DNA of 43,372 bases from Pseudomonas sp. Ga0074129 (GTDB taxonomy: Bacteria > Pseudomonadota > Gammaproteobacteria > Pseudomonadales > Pseudomonadaceae): positions 1-43,372 of the forward strand of contig LNDO01000118.1 in NCBI GenBank assembly GCA_001465025.1, read 5' to 3'. A program made the translations under genes and the position numbers. Below, one piece after another: positions 25,247-37,490 of the stretch (the first letter of the stretch is position 1; each line of letters starts with the position of its first letter). The notes beneath the pieces were generated by a model. It was not told the origin of the DNA. It saw nothing but the letters and a program-made list of their open reading frames with translations, and did no database searches.

Positions 25247-26539
25247 TCAGATTTTGCTTTCGACGTAGGCTTCGTCACGGATCTGACGCAGCCACGCTTG
25301 CAACTCTTCGTCGTACTTGCGGTTACGCAGCACAGTCATCGCTTGTTGTTCACGGAACGTGGCGCTGCTGTCTGTCGCGCGACGACCAAGCACTTCAAGC
25401 ACGTGCCAGCCATACGGGCTCTTGAACGGCTTGGACAGTTCACCAGCCGGCGTGCTGTTCATCACGTCACGGAACTCGGGCACCAAAATACTCGGGTCAA
25501 TCCAGCTCAGTGTGCCGCCATTCAGGGCAGAGCCTGGGTCTTCGGAGAAGCTCTTCGCTAACTCGGCAAAGTCTTCACCAGCCATGATGCGCTGATGCAG
25601 GCGTTCAACCAGGCGCTTGGTTTCCTCTTCGCTGCGGATTTCGCTCGGTTTGATCAGGATGTGGCGAACGTTAACTTCATCGCGCACCTGATTACCACCA
25701 CCGCGTTTCTCCAGCAGTTTGATCATGATAAAACCGCCCGGTGTGCGCACCGGCTCAGTGACCTGGCCAATAGGCAGGGCCGCAATCATGTTGTCGAACG
25801 GTGGCGGCAGTTGCCCGGCTTTACGCCAGCCCATCTCGCCGCCTTCAAGCGCGGTTTCACTCGAGGAGCGTGCGATGGCCAGTTGAGCGAAATCAGCGCC
25901 TTGTTGCAGCTGTTCGTACAGCTCGCGTGCTTGACGATCGGCGGCCTGGATTTCCTCAGAGGAAGCGCCGTCGCTAACCGGAATGAGGATATTAGCCAGA
26001 CGGAACTCTTCGGAGAGTTGCATTTTGCCCAAGTCAGAAGCGAGGAAGTTTTGCACTTCCTGATCCGTAACCTGAATGCGCTCGGCCACGCGACGTTGAC
26101 GCACGCGGCTGATGATCATCTCGCGACGCACCTGCTCCCGAGCATCGGTATAGGACAGCCCGTCAGCCGCGAGTGCGGCCTGGAACTGTTCAAGGCTCAT
26201 GCCGTTACGCTGGGCGATGGTGCCGATGGCTTGGTTCAACTCTTCATCGGTGATCCGAATGCCGGAGCGCTCGCCGATTTGCAGTTGAATATTTTCAATA
26301 ATCAACCGCTCCAGCACTTGCTGGCTGAGCACGTGCTCGGGTGGCAGCGCTGCACCGCGCTGGGCGATGGTTTGCTGCACTTCACGCAGGCGCGCATTGA
26401 GCTGACTCTGCATGACCACATCGTTATCAACAATCGCCACGACACGGTCGAGGGGGCGAACTTCAGCCTGTGCCGCAGCACTCAGCAACAGCGCGCCCAG
26501 CAGCAGCGGGCGCACGCAATCAGAAAGCTTTGTCTTCAC
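25247..26539 (-). CDS. surA: Periplasmic chaperone / peptidyl-prolyl isomerase SurA
   Basis: A 430-residue periplasmic protein that escorts unfolded outer-membrane proteins, LptD among them, to the BAM complex. Signal peptide about residues 1-25 (ending SAAAQA), N-terminal SurA domain, then two parvulin domains: first roughly 165-265 ([14 protein letters not shown]), second roughly 280-380 ([17 protein letters not shown], with [15 protein letters not shown]). I start at GTG 26539, giving MKTKLSDC and the family length of about 430; this start overlaps lptD by 20 bases. An ATG frame further upstream (26581) would extend into lptD without support. It is coupled to lptD, its main client. Confidence 0.95.
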   Translation of the reverse strand: MKTKLSDCVRPLLLGALLLSAAAQAEVRPLDRVVAIVDNDVVMQSQLNARLREVQQTIAQRGAALPPEHVLSQQVLERLIIENIQLQIGERSGIRITDEELNQAIGTIAQRNGMSLEQFQAALAADGLSYTDAREQVRREMIISRVRQRRVAERIQVTDQEVQNFLASDLGKMQLSEEFRLANILIPVSDGASSEEIQAADRQARELYEQLQQGADFAQLAIARSSSETALEGGEMGWRKAGQLPPPFDNMIAALPIGQVTEPVRTPGGFIMIKLLEKRGGGNQVRDEVNVRHILIKPSEIRSEEETKRLVERLHQRIMAGEDFAELAKSFSEDPGSALNGGTLSWIDPSILVPEFRDVMNSTPAGELSKPFKSPYGWHVLEVLGRRATDSSATFREQQAMTVLRNRKYDEELQAWLRQIRDEAYVESKI

Positions 26540-29312
26540 GTTCACGATAACCTTGAATGCCTTGGTCGAGGAAAGTCTCAACTTTATTGCCGACTACACC
26601 ACCCAGACCTTTGAGAACGATCTGCAGGAAAATACCGCGGTCAGCCTGATCGTTCAGCGACGGGTTGAGGCTGACTTCGTCATAGTCGATCCAGTAACGA
26701 TTGATTACGCGCAGCTTCCAGCAGCAACTGTCGTATTCGAAGCCGGCGAAGGCTTCCAGCGTGCGGTCGCGGCCATAGTCATACTGCCAGCGGGAAATCA
26801 CACTCCACTGCGGAACGATTGGCCAGATGACGGAGAAGTCATGTTGGCTGATCTTGTAATAGTCCTCGATGAAGTTCTCGGTGCCCGGTGTGCCGTAATC
26901 GCCGCCTACTACCCAGTTGCCGCTCGCCTGGTCATAGCGCACGGTGTCGTTGCGGTAGCGATAACCAGCGTTAACCACCTTGTTCGGGTTGTCTTCTGGC
27001 TGGTAGTGAAGCATGGCGCTGCCTGAGCGCGTGCTGCCGCTGTCCGGATCCCAGTTGAAATCGGACGAGACGCGCCAGTCGCGGTTGAAGCGATACAGGT
27101 ATTCGAGTGCGTAAGGCGAAACGTTGGATGTGTAATCACCTCGCTCACTCAACGGTGATGTGTTCGGAAGCCCGCTAAATGTGTCCGGCATTGTCACTTT
27201 GCGATCTTTAAAGTAAACCGCCTGACCAATGCTGAAGCGCTGACGCTCAAAGCCATTGGGTTCGATCCAGCGATTGGTGACGCCCAGCGACAGTTTGTTC
27301 TCGTCACCAATGCGGTCTTTGCCGGAGAAGCGGTTTTCACGCCACAGCGATGAGTAGCTGAAGGTGCTTTCACCCGTATCGAACACCGGAATATCGGTTT
27401 GATCTTCTTCGGGTACATACAGATAGAACAGGCGCGGCTCTAGAGTCTGGCGGTAAGGCTTGCCGAACCACTCCGTGTTGCGGTCGAAGTAGAGGCCGCT
27501 GTCCAAGCTGAACATGCCAACGCCACGGCTTTGGCTGCTTTTGTACTGCTGCTCGGCCAACAGTGTGTTTTTACCTTGCTGGTCCAGGCTCAGGTCATAG
27601 TTAGTTTGCAGGAATTTGACCTGCGGCTTGATATAGCCCCAGCTCCAATCCAGCGGCAAGCTAACACCGGGCTCGACATGCAGGCGTTCGCCGTTGGCGC
27701 GCGCAAGGCCTTGTAGTTGAGCGTCGTACCAGGGCTGTTCAACGACACCGTCTTCATTAACGAAGTTGCCTTTGCGCAGGCTGCGGTCGAAGTGCACATA
27801 TTCAGCGCCGTAGGTTACGTTCAGCCCGGCTGGTTCGAATGGCAGTGTGCCGTCCAATGTCAGCTGCGGCAGGCGGTTGTAGGGTGTGATGTCAGTGATA
27901 TTGGCCAATTCGTAGGCGTGCGCGTTGAGGCGTGCGGTGTAGCTCTCGCCACGGTAAGTGAGCGTGCCGCGCTGGTTAACGTAGCTGGTGGAGTCGATGC
28001 CCAGGTCTGTGTTCAGGTCCTGGAAGTAATACGGGTCGCTAATGTCGGTGTAGTCGACTTCGGCCAGCAAGCGCGAGGTCAGGCCAGTCTTGTGCTGCCA
28101 GCTGTACATCCAGCGCTGATCTTCGTACTCCGACTGCAGTTTGCGGTCGTCATTGCTGTCTTGCAGGAACGCGCCGCCCACCTGGCCTTCGCTGTTCTTG
28201 GTGAGGTAGCGCAATTCGCCTTCCATCAACAAGCCGCGATCCGCCATATAGGTTGGGTACAACGTGGCATCGTAGTTAGGCGCCAGGTTGAAGTAATAAG
28301 GCGTTTGCAGGGTCAGGCCGCTATCACTTGAGCTGCCAATGCTTGGCGGCAGGAAGCCGGACTGGCGACGGTCATCAATCGGGAAGTAGATATAGGGTGT
28401 GTAGAACACCGGAATATTCTTCACCCGTAAGGTCACGTTGGTGGCTGTACCAAAACCGGTGGCTGGGTTCAGCGTGACGTTATTGCCTTTCAGGTGCCAA
28501 GTGTTGCTGCCTGGCTCACAGCTTGTGTAGGTACCGTCTTTGAGGCGGATGATCGCGCTTTCTTCACGTTTGGCGTAAAGCGCGCTGCCGCGAGTATGGC
28601 TCTTGTGCAGCACATACTCGGCGTTTGCGATCTTGGCTTCACCGCTGTCCAGTTGCAGCTCGGCGCGGTCGCCTACCACCAGCATGCCTTGGTCGCGTAG
28701 GCGCACATTGCCGACCAGCTCACCACGGTTTTCAGCTTGTAGCAGGTTGGCTTCGTTGGCCTCGACCTGCAGGCCGGCTTGTCGCAGCACGACATCACCG
28801 GCCAGCGTGGCGATTTGCTCTTCCTGCTGATAGCGCGAAGCTTTGGCCGATACAAACATCGGTGCTTCGCTCATCGGCGTGGTGTCGGCCATGCCAGGGC
28901 GATTTGGCTCTACATACGCACCGGCGCAGTAAGGGCCGGCTTCAGCCAGTTGGGCCGCAGTGAGGTTTTCACGCGGGACCCAGTCCAGATGGCTGTAATC
29001 AGCGCTGCGCGAGGCCAAGGCTTTGCCACGGCTTTGCGTTACGCTGGTTACTTGCGCATCTTTGCCCTGCGCGGTTGTGTCTGCGCTGTCAGCCGTTTTA
29101 CCGGCAACCAGCGAATCACGTTGAACCGGCCGGGCGGGCAGTGCAGCATTGCTGGCTTTCGGGGCGCATGCCCAGCCGCCGGTGGCGGAAACCTGGCAGT
29201 CGTACTGTTCGGCAGCGATAGCAAAAGGAACGGCTAGAGGTTGTAGCGCCAGAAGGCTGCCCGAGACCAATAGAGGGAATTTTTTACGAAACGCGGGGTA
29301 TTTTACTGCCAT
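26520..29312 (-). CDS. lptD: LPS-assembly protein LptD (outer-membrane barrel)
   Basis: A 930-residue outer-membrane protein which, with LptE, inserts lipopolysaccharide into the outer leaflet. Signal peptide about 1-33 (ending AIAAE). An N-terminal jelly-roll LptA-like domain follows (roughly 150-300), then a long beta-barrel of aromatic-rich strands. Cysteines that probably form the family's disulfides: Cys39 and Cys49 near the N-terminus, one in the YTSCEPGS stretch after the jelly roll, and a Cys-Cys pair (DSCCWKL) near the C-terminus. The start at ATG 29312 ([12 protein letters not shown]) has GGA upstream; a frame from 29411 is not conserved. Divergent from amgK. An essential gene in most Gram-negatives. 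Confidence 0.97.
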   Translation of the reverse strand: MAVKYPAFRKKFPLLVSGSLLALQPLAVPFAIAAEQYDCQVSATGGWACAPKASNAALPARPVQRDSLVAGKTADSADTTAQGKDAQVTSVTQSRGKALASRSADYSHLDWVPRENLTAAQLAEAGPYCAGAYVEPNRPGMADTTPMSEAPMFVSAKASRYQQEEQIATLAGDVVLRQAGLQVEANEANLLQAENRGELVGNVRLRDQGMLVVGDRAELQLDSGEAKIANAEYVLHKSHTRGSALYAKREESAIIRLKDGTYTSCEPGSNTWHLKGNNVTLNPATGFGTATNVTLRVKNIPVFYTPYIYFPIDDRRQSGFLPPSIGSSSDSGLTLQTPYYFNLAPNYDATLYPTYMADRGLLMEGELRYLTKNSEGQVGGAFLQDSNDDRKLQSEYEDQRWMYSWQHKTGLTSRLLAEVDYTDISDPYYFQDLNTDLGIDSTSYVNQRGTLTYRGESYTARLNAHAYELANITDITPYNRLPQLTLDGTLPFEPAGLNVTYGAEYVHFDRSLRKGNFVNEDGVVEQPWYDAQLQGLARANGERLHVEPGVSLPLDWSWGYIKPQVKFLQTNYDLSLDQQGKNTLLAEQQYKSSQSRGVGMFSLDSGLYFDRNTEWFGKPYRQTLEPRLFYLYVPEEDQTDIPVFDTGESTFSYSSLWRENRFSGKDRIGDENKLSLGVTNRWIEPNGFERQRFSIGQAVYFKDRKVTMPDTFSGLPNTSPLSERGDYTSNVSPYALEYLYRFNRDWRVSSDFNWDPDSGSTRSGSAMLHYQPEDNPNKVVNAGYRYRNDTVRYDQASGNWVVGGDYGTPGTENFIEDYYKISQHDFSVIWPIVPQWSVISRWQYDYGRDRTLEAFAGFEYDSCCWKLRVINRYWIDYDEVSLNPSLNDQADRGIFLQIVLKGLGGVVGNKVETFLDQGIQGYREREDKAF

Positions 29313-29437
29313 CTTATTTTTTCCGGGCTTCCTGCGCGCCATTGGCCCTGAGGCCGCACGCCTCTCGATGGGCTTGAAAAGATGCTGGATAATAAAGCAT
29401 GACCCGCGCAACGGCTAGCGCCGTCGGAGACCTTGTA

Positions 29438-31122
<1,685 letters not shown>

Positions 31123-31123
31123 C

Positions 31124-31885
31124 ATGATTTGGCCTGCAACCCTGCTCGGTGCTGTTATTGGGCTGGCCGTGGCGAGCATCCCCGGGGCGCTGCTCGGTGG
31201 CTTGCTTGGGCAGGTGCTGGACCGGCGTTTGCGTCTGCAGTCTTGGGCCGCGCTACGTGAACGGCTGCTTCCCGGTGCTGCGCAGCGTGATGAATGGCTG
31301 CTGTTTGTGTTGCTCGGGCGCTTGGCCAAAAGTGGTGGTCGGGTGCTGCCCGCGCACATTCAGCAAGCACGTTCGGAAATGCAGCGCCTGGGTTTAAAAG
31401 CTGAAGAGCAGCGCCAGGCGATTGCCGCGTTTGCCCGTGGCAAGACCGGGCGAGACAGTTTGCGCGGGCCTTTGCAGCGCCAGCAGGCGCGTGCCGAGAT
31501 GTTGCTGCGCGCCTGCTGGCGTATGGCTTGGGTGGACGGGCAGGTGGATGCAGCGGAGCGTGAACTGCTGAACCTCTGGGGCAAATGGTTGGGCGTTTCC
31601 ACGGCCGCGCAGGCGCAGTTCAGTGACGCCTATGCGCCGCCGCGCGGTCCGTTGGTGTCCACCGCCAGCAATGCCTATCAACGAGCGCTGAACCTGTTGA
31701 ATGTGACGGCTGATGCCGAACCCGCGCAGATCAAGCAGGCTTACCGGCGCTTACTCAGTCGTCATCACCCCGACAAACTGGCCGGCAGTGGCGCCACACC
31801 TGAGAGCGTGCGTGAGGCGACTGAGCACACCCGCGAGTTGCATCAAGCCTATGACTTGATTCGCCAACGCCACGGTTTTCGCTAA
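31124..31885 (+). CDS. djlA: DjlA-like co-chaperone (TerB-like and DnaJ domains)
   Basis: A 253-residue protein with an N-terminal hydrophobic segment (about 1-30, glycine-rich), a central TerB-like helical domain (about 55-165) and a C-terminal J-domain with the HPD motif at 215-217 (SRHHPDKLAG). This is the DjlA architecture: a membrane-anchored DnaK co-chaperone facing the cytoplasm. It begins two bases after the murU stop, so it is in the amgK-murU operon. Compared with E. coli DjlA it is shorter. A longer frame from 30932 is only an alternative-frame extension across murU. Confidence 0.9.
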   Translation: MIWPATLLGAVIGLAVASIPGALLGGLLGQVLDRRLRLQSWAALRERLLPGAAQRDEWLLFVLLGRLAKSGGRVLPAHIQQARSEMQRLGLKAEEQRQAIAAFARGKTGRDSLRGPLQRQQARAEMLLRACWRMAWVDGQVDAAERELLNLWGKWLGVSTAAQAQFSDAYAPPRGPLVSTASNAYQRALNLLNVTADAEPAQIKQAYRRLLSRHHPDKLAGSGATPESVREATEHTRELHQAYDLIRQRHGFR

Positions 31886-31920
31886 ACACCCCGGTTAACC
31901 GGCATTGCGGCGGCCTCGGT

Positions 31921-32928
31921 TTACTTGGCCTCAACCTTCAGGCTGAGCCAGCCTTTTATGCGCCGGTAGAGCTGTTCCTGCTCGGCTTCACGGTTGCCCG
32001 GTAGGGCTTTCATGGCCACTTGAATGTAGGCCGGGTGTTTTTGCCGCTTGCTGGCCTGAGAGCGTTTGAGTGCTGCTTGGCGATCGGCGGGCAGGTCTTT
32101 GTAATAAAAGTCGCCGGTGGCCAGTTGCAACTGCGGCACTAACTCTTCCAGGCCTGGCCCGAAGCCTTTGGGCAGTTGTGCGGCGACCAATAGCAGGTTG
32201 CTGATGCCCTCGGGTTTACGTTCGGCTAGGTAGCGCACTGCCCAGTAAGCACCGCTGCCATGGCCGAGCAGGACGAGTGTGCCGGCTTTTTGCTGCTGAG
32301 CAAAGGCGATGGCGGCATCAATGCGCGCCATCACGCGCTCAGCGTGGGCTTTTTGTCGCTCTTCGGGCGTTTGCTCCACCGGCGGTTCTGGTGCGTCAAT
32401 CGCGGCCACCTCTGCGGGTGCGTCGGCTGCAGTGGCCTCGTCGCTGGCGGTTGTTTGTTCATCTGTTGTCGCGTCGTCACTAACGGCAGCCGGTTCGACG
32501 GTACGGCGCATGGTGGGTGCGTCGCTGGCAGGATCCGGCAGGGTCAGGCTAAGGCTGTGCCAGCCAGCATCGGGTAGTTTGCGTCGCAGTGGGCCAACAC
32601 TTTGCGGCCAGTCGGCGCTTTCATCGTCACCGGGCAGAATGATCACCGCGCCGCTGGGGGTGGCGACATTGGCCGGTAGCCAGAGGCTCAGAAATTCCTC
32701 ATCAGCGGCCTGCAGTTGTTGCTGCTCCTTTGGCGCCAGGCGCTGTTGCAGGGCGCTGGCGTCCACTTCGCTGCGTTCGGGTAGAGGTGCGCGGGGTGTT
32801 TCCACGACGGCTTCTGGGCTTGTTTCAGTGCTCGCACTGTCGCTTTCTTCAGCCTGAAGAGGCTGCGCCAGAAGCAATGCCAGCAGCACGCTCAGTGTGG
32901 TGGGCCGGGTGGGGATAAAACTGCGCAT
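31921..32928 (-). CDS. DUF3530 family protein, periplasmic alpha/beta-hydrolase-like
   Basis: A 335-residue protein with a signal peptide (about 1-26). A nucleophile-elbow-like GHGSGAYWAV near residue 223 suggests an alpha/beta-hydrolase fold; this corresponds to the DUF3530 family, function unknown. A long acidic, low-complexity insertion (roughly 135-190, rich in Ala, Thr, Glu, Asp) splits the domain. The ATG at 32928 has AGGA nine bases upstream. It stands alone: convergent with djlA (35-bp gap) and divergent from agtS (about 150 bp). Confidence 0.85.
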   Translation of the reverse strand: MRSFIPTRPTTLSVLLALLLAQPLQAEESDSASTETSPEAVVETPRAPLPERSEVDASALQQRLAPKEQQQLQAADEEFLSLWLPANVATPSGAVIILPGDDESADWPQSVGPLRRKLPDAGWHSLSLTLPDPASDAPTMRRTVEPAAVSDDATTDEQTTASDEATAADAPAEVAAIDAPEPPVEQTPEERQKAHAERVMARIDAAIAFAQQQKAGTLVLLGHGSGAYWAVRYLAERKPEGISNLLLVAAQLPKGFGPGLEELVPQLQLATGDFYYKDLPADRQAALKRSQASKRQKHPAYIQVAMKALPGNREAEQEQLYRRIKGWLSLKVEAK

Positions 32929-33081
32929 CGGGCATTCCTCATGGAAACAGGCTACTGAAGCCTAATACCTGGGCGTGTCTTTGTCAGGGCCGAATAGCTC
33001 TAAGCCCTACAGGACTGGAGTAAGGTAAGGGTCGCCGACCGTTACCCCGGTCGTTCACCTCAATGGAGTGTGGTTGCGTTG

Positions 33082-35478
33082 ATGCGCCTCTTGATTGTTC
33101 TTTTACTCTGGCCGGCGCTGCTGAGCGCCGCCGAGAGCACGGTGCTGCCATTGCGTCCGGCGTTTACGGCCGAGCAGCGCGAGTGGCTGGACGCGCATAA
33201 CACCTTGCGTGTGGGTGTGGTGATGCAGGCACCCTGGGCGCAGTTTGATCGTCGCCAGCAGCGCCTATCCGGGGCCAATGTGGAATTGATGGATCGCTTG
33301 CTGCGGGGCATGGGCGTGCAAGGTCAGTGGCTGCGCTTTGCCGATCAAGATGCACTGGAGGCAGCCCTGCAACGTGGCGAAGTTGACCTAGCCCCCGGCC
33401 TGCAGCAAACCCCGCAAGGCCTGCGCCGCTGGCGCTTTTCTGACCCCTATTTGCGCGTGCCGCATCTGGTGGTGGGAGAGCGGCGCGGTAATAGTGCGGT
33501 TGACCTTGACCGTGTGGGGCGCGATGAAAAGGTTGCGGTGCGCGCCCCCAGTGCGGTGCAGGAATACCTGCGCGTGACGCACAGCAACGTGCAATTGCAG
33601 CCGGTGGCCAATGAGCGTGCGGCACTGGATATGCTGCTGCGCCAAGAGGTCAGTTACGCGGTGGTGGATGAGGCACGCTTGAGCCTGTTGCTGCGTGAAA
33701 CCCAGTTCGCCGGGCTGAGCATTGTCGGTGACATTGGCCTGCCGCAGTTGCTGCGCATCGCCAGCCGTCGCGACGCGCCGATGCTTGCCGACATCGTCCA
33801 GCGCACGTTGCAGGCGCTGCCCGGTGGCGAGCTTGAGCAATTGCAGGCGCGCTGGTTCCCGCTCACGACGCGTCAGCTGGGTAACCCGCTGGCCTTCTGG
33901 AAAGGCTTTAGCCTGTTTTTGGGGATCATCCTGCTGACGGCGGCGGCGATCACCCGGCACCTGTTGCAGCAGCGTCGCAGTCTGGAGCGTCAGCTGTTGG
34001 ATGCACGTGCCGTGCTCAGCCAGCGCGAAGCGGCCGAGCAAGCGCTGCGCCTTAGCCAGTTCTCGATTGATAACAGCACCGTGGGCATTCTCTGGGTCAA
34101 TTGGGACAGCCATGTGCGCTATGCCAACCTGGCCGCCGAACGCATGCTGGGGTACGCGGGCGGCGCATTGGTGGACTTGCCGCTGGTGCAGTTGGAGCCC
34201 GCCCTGAGCATGGACCGTTGGCTGAGCTTGTGGCGTCAGGCGCGCGGCAGCCTTGAGTCACTGCCCCGATTTGAAATCGACTGCCAGCGGGCCGATGGCA
34301 GCCGCTTGCCAGTGGATGTGTCACTGAGCTTTTTACGTTTTGACCAGTCGGAATACCTGGTGGTGTTTATCACCGATGTCACCGAGCGCCGCCGTGCGCA
34401 GGCCGCCTTGCAGGAAAGCGAAGCGCGTTTGAAGGGCATCGCTGGCAACGTGCCGGGGCTGGTGTTTCGTTTGGAGCGAGCGCGTGCCGAGCAGTCGGTG
34501 GAGTTTGCCTACATCAGCGAAGCCAGTCTGGAATTAGTGGGCTACCCGGCAGCCGAGTTGCAGCGTGAAGACCGTGGCATTCGCAGTCTGGTACACCCTG
34601 ATGACCAAGCCAGCTATCACCAAACGCAGGATGCGGCGCTAGCGGGCGACTGCGACTGGCAATGGCAGGGCCGCATCCTCACCCGTGACGGCGAGCTGCG
34701 TTGGGCGGACATCAAAGCCACGGCGCGCAGTTTGGGCGAGGGGCGGGTGGTGTGGGATGGCATCGTCTGGGACATCACGGAAAACAAACAAGTCGAACTG
34801 GCCCTGGCCGACTCCCGCGCCCGCTTACGTGAATTGGCCGCTCACCTGGAAAGTGTCCGCGAAGAAGAAAAGGCCCGCATTGCCCGCGAAGTGCACGACG
34901 AGTTGGGGCAGGTGCTGACCGTGCTCAAGCTGGAAACCGCCATGTGCGAGCTGGCCTTTGCTGGTCAGGTCGAAGGGCTGGATGAACGTCTGCAAAGCAT
35001 GAAGCGCTTGATTGCGCAGTTATTCCAACTGGTGCGTGATGTGGCCACGGCGCTGCGCCCGCCGATTCTGGATGCCGGGATTGCCTCGGCCATTGAATGG
35101 CAGGTGCGCCGCTTTGAGTCGCGCACCCAGATCCCTTGCCTGGTGGAAGTACCCGATAACCTGCCGCCCCTCAGCGATGCCAAGGCCATTGGCCTGTTCC
35201 GCATTCTGCAGGAATCACTGACCAACGTGATGCGCCATGCCGGTGCGCACAGCGTGCAGGTTTACTTGCGCGTCGAGAACGGCGAGCTGTGCCTGTGTGT
35301 GATCGATGACGGCAAAGGTTTTGTGCCTGAGTCGCGCAAGGCTGGACAGTCGTTCGGTTTGGTCGGCATGCAGGAACGGGTATTTATGCTCGGCGGGCGT
35401 TTACAGATTGACAGTCAGCCGGGCGAGGGCACTACGCTGCTCGCGCATGTGGCATTGGATGAGGAGGCGCTGACGTGA
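33082..35478 (+). CDS. agtS: Sensor histidine kinase AgtS with periplasmic ligand-binding domain
   Basis: A 798-residue hybrid-sensing kinase: signal peptide (1-17), periplasmic family-3 solute-binding domain (about 30-265), one transmembrane helix (about 274-297), two PAS domains (about 322-440 and 446-570), a HisKA_3 dimerisation region with the phospho-accepting His605 (EVHDELGQ), and an ATPase domain with N-box ESLTNVMRHA (711-720) and DDGKGF (742-747). Position, partner and target transporter match P. aeruginosa AgtS (PA0600), which controls uptake of 4-aminobutyrate and 5-aminovalerate. Start is ambiguous: ATG 33082, or an in-frame GTG at 33070. The GGAG at 33065-33068 is too close to the GTG and rather far from the ATG. 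The stop overlaps agtR (GTGA). Confidence 0.9.
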   Translation: MRLLIVLLLWPALLSAAESTVLPLRPAFTAEQREWLDAHNTLRVGVVMQAPWAQFDRRQQRLSGANVELMDRLLRGMGVQGQWLRFADQDALEAALQRGEVDLAPGLQQTPQGLRRWRFSDPYLRVPHLVVGERRGNSAVDLDRVGRDEKVAVRAPSAVQEYLRVTHSNVQLQPVANERAALDMLLRQEVSYAVVDEARLSLLLRETQFAGLSIVGDIGLPQLLRIASRRDAPMLADIVQRTLQALPGGELEQLQARWFPLTTRQLGNPLAFWKGFSLFLGIILLTAAAITRHLLQQRRSLERQLLDARAVLSQREAAEQALRLSQFSIDNSTVGILWVNWDSHVRYANLAAERMLGYAGGALVDLPLVQLEPALSMDRWLSLWRQARGSLESLPRFEIDCQRADGSRLPVDVSLSFLRFDQSEYLVVFITDVTERRRAQAALQESEARLKGIAGNVPGLVFRLERARAEQSVEFAYISEASLELVGYPAAELQREDRGIRSLVHPDDQASYHQTQDAALAGDCDWQWQGRILTRDGELRWADIKATARSLGEGRVVWDGIVWDITENKQVELALADSRARLRELAAHLESVREEEKARIAREVHDELGQVLTVLKLETAMCELAFAGQVEGLDERLQSMKRLIAQLFQLVRDVATALRPPILDAGIASAIEWQVRRFESRTQIPCLVEVPDNLPPLSDAKAIGLFRILQESLTNVMRHAGAHSVQVYLRVENGELCLCVIDDGKGFVPESRKAGQSFGLVGMQERVFMLGGRLQIDSQPGEGTTLLAHVALDEEALT

Positions 35479-36104
35479 TTCGGGTATTAGTGGCAGAAGA
35501 CCACGCCATCGTGCGTGAAGGGATCAAGCAGTTGATCGGCATGGCGCGCGACCTTGAAGTGGTGGGTGAGGCGAGCAATGGCGAGCAATTGCTGGAGACC
35601 CTGCGCAAGGTGGAGTGCGATGTGGTGCTGCTGGATATTTCCATGCCCGGCGTCAACGGCCTGGAAGCCATTCCACGTATCCGCGCGCTGCTGCGCCCGC
35701 CGGCGATTCTGGTGCTGTCCATGCACGATGAAGCGCAGATGGCCGCGCGCGCACTGAAGATCGGTGCAGCCGGTTACGCCACCAAGGACAGCGATCCGGC
35801 ATTGTTGATTGCTGCCATTCGCAAGGTGGCCAGTGGTGGCCGTTACATTGACCCTGATTTGGCCGACCGCATGGTCTTTGAGGTGGGGCTTACGGATTCG
35901 CGCCCACCGCATGCGCAATTGTCCGAGCGCGAATTTTCTGTGCTTGAACGCTTGGTGCGCGGAGAGGGGGTTAACGACATTGCCCTGCACCTGGCGGTCA
36001 GCAATAAAACCGTCAGTACCCACAAAGCGCGTTTGATGCAGAAGCTGGGTCTGCATTCGGTGGCTGATCTGGTGCGCTACGCCATGGAGCACAAGCTGCT
36101 CTAA
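35475..36104 (+). CDS. agtR: NarL/FixJ-family response regulator AgtR
   Basis: A 209-residue regulator with a receiver domain (phospho-acceptor Asp54 in VVLLDISMPG; acidic pair E8/D9) and a C-terminal LuxR-type HTH (about 148-205, LSEREFSVLERL and NKTVSTHKARLMQKLG). Start is a GTG at 35475, preceded by GAGGAGG, overlapping the agtS stop by 4 bases. In P. aeruginosa AgtR activates agtABCD in response to GABA/5-aminovalerate. Here the transporter operon begins 232 bp downstream, and the gap holds a perfect inverted repeat suited to a NarL-type dimer. Confidence 0.92.
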   Translation: MIRVLVAEDHAIVREGIKQLIGMARDLEVVGEASNGEQLLETLRKVECDVVLLDISMPGVNGLEAIPRIRALLRPPAILVLSMHDEAQMAARALKIGAAGYATKDSDPALLIAAIRKVASGGRYIDPDLADRMVFEVGLTDSRPPHAQLSEREFSVLERLVRGEGVNDIALHLAVSNKTVSTHKARLMQKLGLHSVADLVRYAMEHKLL

Positions 36105-36208
36105 AACGGTGCTTTGCGCCTCCTTTTTGATGCCGCAGCAAAGGCTGCGTGGCCCGCCCGGTGTGGCTTGCGCCCTGTCTCTGTGCGATTTTTGGTGTGT
36201 CGTTTTTT

Positions 36209-36224
36209 GTAGGGCAATCCCTAC
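36209..36224. promoter_or_regulatory. Candidate AgtR operator, 6-4-6 perfect inverted repeat
   Basis: GTAGGG-CAAT-CCCTAC at 36209-36224, inside the 232-bp agtR-agtA gap and 112 bp before the agtA ATG. NarL-type dimers bind short inverted repeats with arms like these; binding is inferred. Confidence 0.5.
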
Positions 36225-36336
36225 GCAGGGTTCTCCTTTCGCCTGACATCAAGTTGTCATCCAGCCCGATTATGCCGCTGCTTTAACCCCCCTAGTCTTG
36301 TGCCATCAGCGTGCAGACAACAACAAGGGTGTGGCG

Positions 36337-37446
36337 ATGAGCGGGTCTCAGGCAAACGATGTATTGGTTAGCTTTCGTGGTGTGCAGAAGAGCTACGACG
36401 GCGAAAACCTGATCGTCAAAGATCTCAATCTGGATATCCGCAAGGGCGAGTTTCTCACCCTGCTGGGGCCGTCCGGTTCGGGTAAAACCACCAGCCTGAT
36501 GATGCTGGCCGGCTTCGAAACGCCCACCGCCGGTGAGATTCTGCTCGACGGCCGTTCCCTCAATCGCCTGCCGCCGCACAAGCGCGACATCGGTATGGTG
36601 TTCCAGAACTACGCGCTGTTCCCGCACATGACCGTGGCCGAGAACCTTGCCTTCCCCCTGAGTGTGCGCGGCATGTCGCGTACCGACAGCGCCGAACGGG
36701 TGAAAAAGGCGCTGTCCATGGTGCAGCTCGACAGCTTCCGCAATCGTTATCCCGGTCAGCTTTCGGGTGGCCAGCAGCAGCGCGTGGCCTTGGCCCGTGC
36801 GCTGGTGTTCGAACCACAACTGGTGCTGATGGATGAACCCCTCGGCGCGTTGGACAAACAACTGCGTGAGCACATGCAGATGGAAATCAAGCACCTGCAT
36901 CAGCGTCTGGGCGTGACCGTGGTCTACGTCACCCATGATCAGGGCGAAGCGCTGACCATGTCGGATCGCGTGGCGGTGTTTCATCAGGGCGAGATCCAGC
37001 AGATCGCCGATCCACGCACGCTGTACGAACACCCGAGCAACACCTTCGTTGCCAACTTTATCGGCGAGAACAACCGCATCAGCGGCCAGTTGCTCAGCCG
37101 CGACGGCGAGCGTTGTGTGATTGGCCTGGCCCGTGGTGAGCAGGTTGAAGCGCTGGCGGTCAACGTTGGTGCCGTGGGTGAACCGGTGACCTTGTCGATT
37201 CGGCCCGAGCGCGTGCGCCTCAACGGCCACAGTGATGCCTGCCGCAACCGCTTCTCTGGCCGTGTGGCGGAGTTCATCTACCTGGGCGACCACGTGCGCA
37301 TCCGCATGGAGGTCTGCGGCAAAGATGATTTTTACATCAAGCAGCCCGTCGCTGAACTGGATGCCAGCCTCGCTGTGGGTGACCTGGTGCCGCTGGGCTG
37401 GCACGTCGAGCATGCCCGCGCGCTCGACCCGCTGCAGCCCGACTGA
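36337..37446 (+). CDS. agtA: ABC transporter ATP-binding protein AgtA
   Basis: A 369-residue PotA/spermidine-type ATPase. Walker A GPSGSGKTT 44-52, Q-loop Q90, signature LSGGQQQRV 142-150, Walker B LVLMDEP 162-168, switch His200, then a C-terminal TOBE-type domain (about 285-355). It energises uptake through the AgtC/AgtD permeases. ATG at 36337 with AAGGG at 36325-36329. First gene of agtABCD. P. aeruginosa has an extra binding-protein gene (PA0602) between agtR and this gene; none is present here. Confidence 0.92.
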   Translation: MSGSQANDVLVSFRGVQKSYDGENLIVKDLNLDIRKGEFLTLLGPSGSGKTTSLMMLAGFETPTAGEILLDGRSLNRLPPHKRDIGMVFQNYALFPHMTVAENLAFPLSVRGMSRTDSAERVKKALSMVQLDSFRNRYPGQLSGGQQQRVALARALVFEPQLVLMDEPLGALDKQLREHMQMEIKHLHQRLGVTVVYVTHDQGEALTMSDRVAVFHQGEIQQIADPRTLYEHPSNTFVANFIGENNRISGQLLSRDGERCVIGLARGEQVEALAVNVGAVGEPVTLSIRPERVRLNGHSDACRNRFSGRVAEFIYLGDHVRIRMEVCGKDDFYIKQPVAELDASLAVGDLVPLGWHVEHARALDPLQPD

Positions 37447-37490
37447 CTGAACATAAAACCGACCCATGTGACACAGAGGAGCTAACAACA

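Noticed and set aside
31891-31902. CCGGTTAACCGG palindrome between djlA and the DUF3530 gene as a terminator
   Set aside because: No T run and stem too short for a hairpin loop; it could be a chance 12-bp palindrome.
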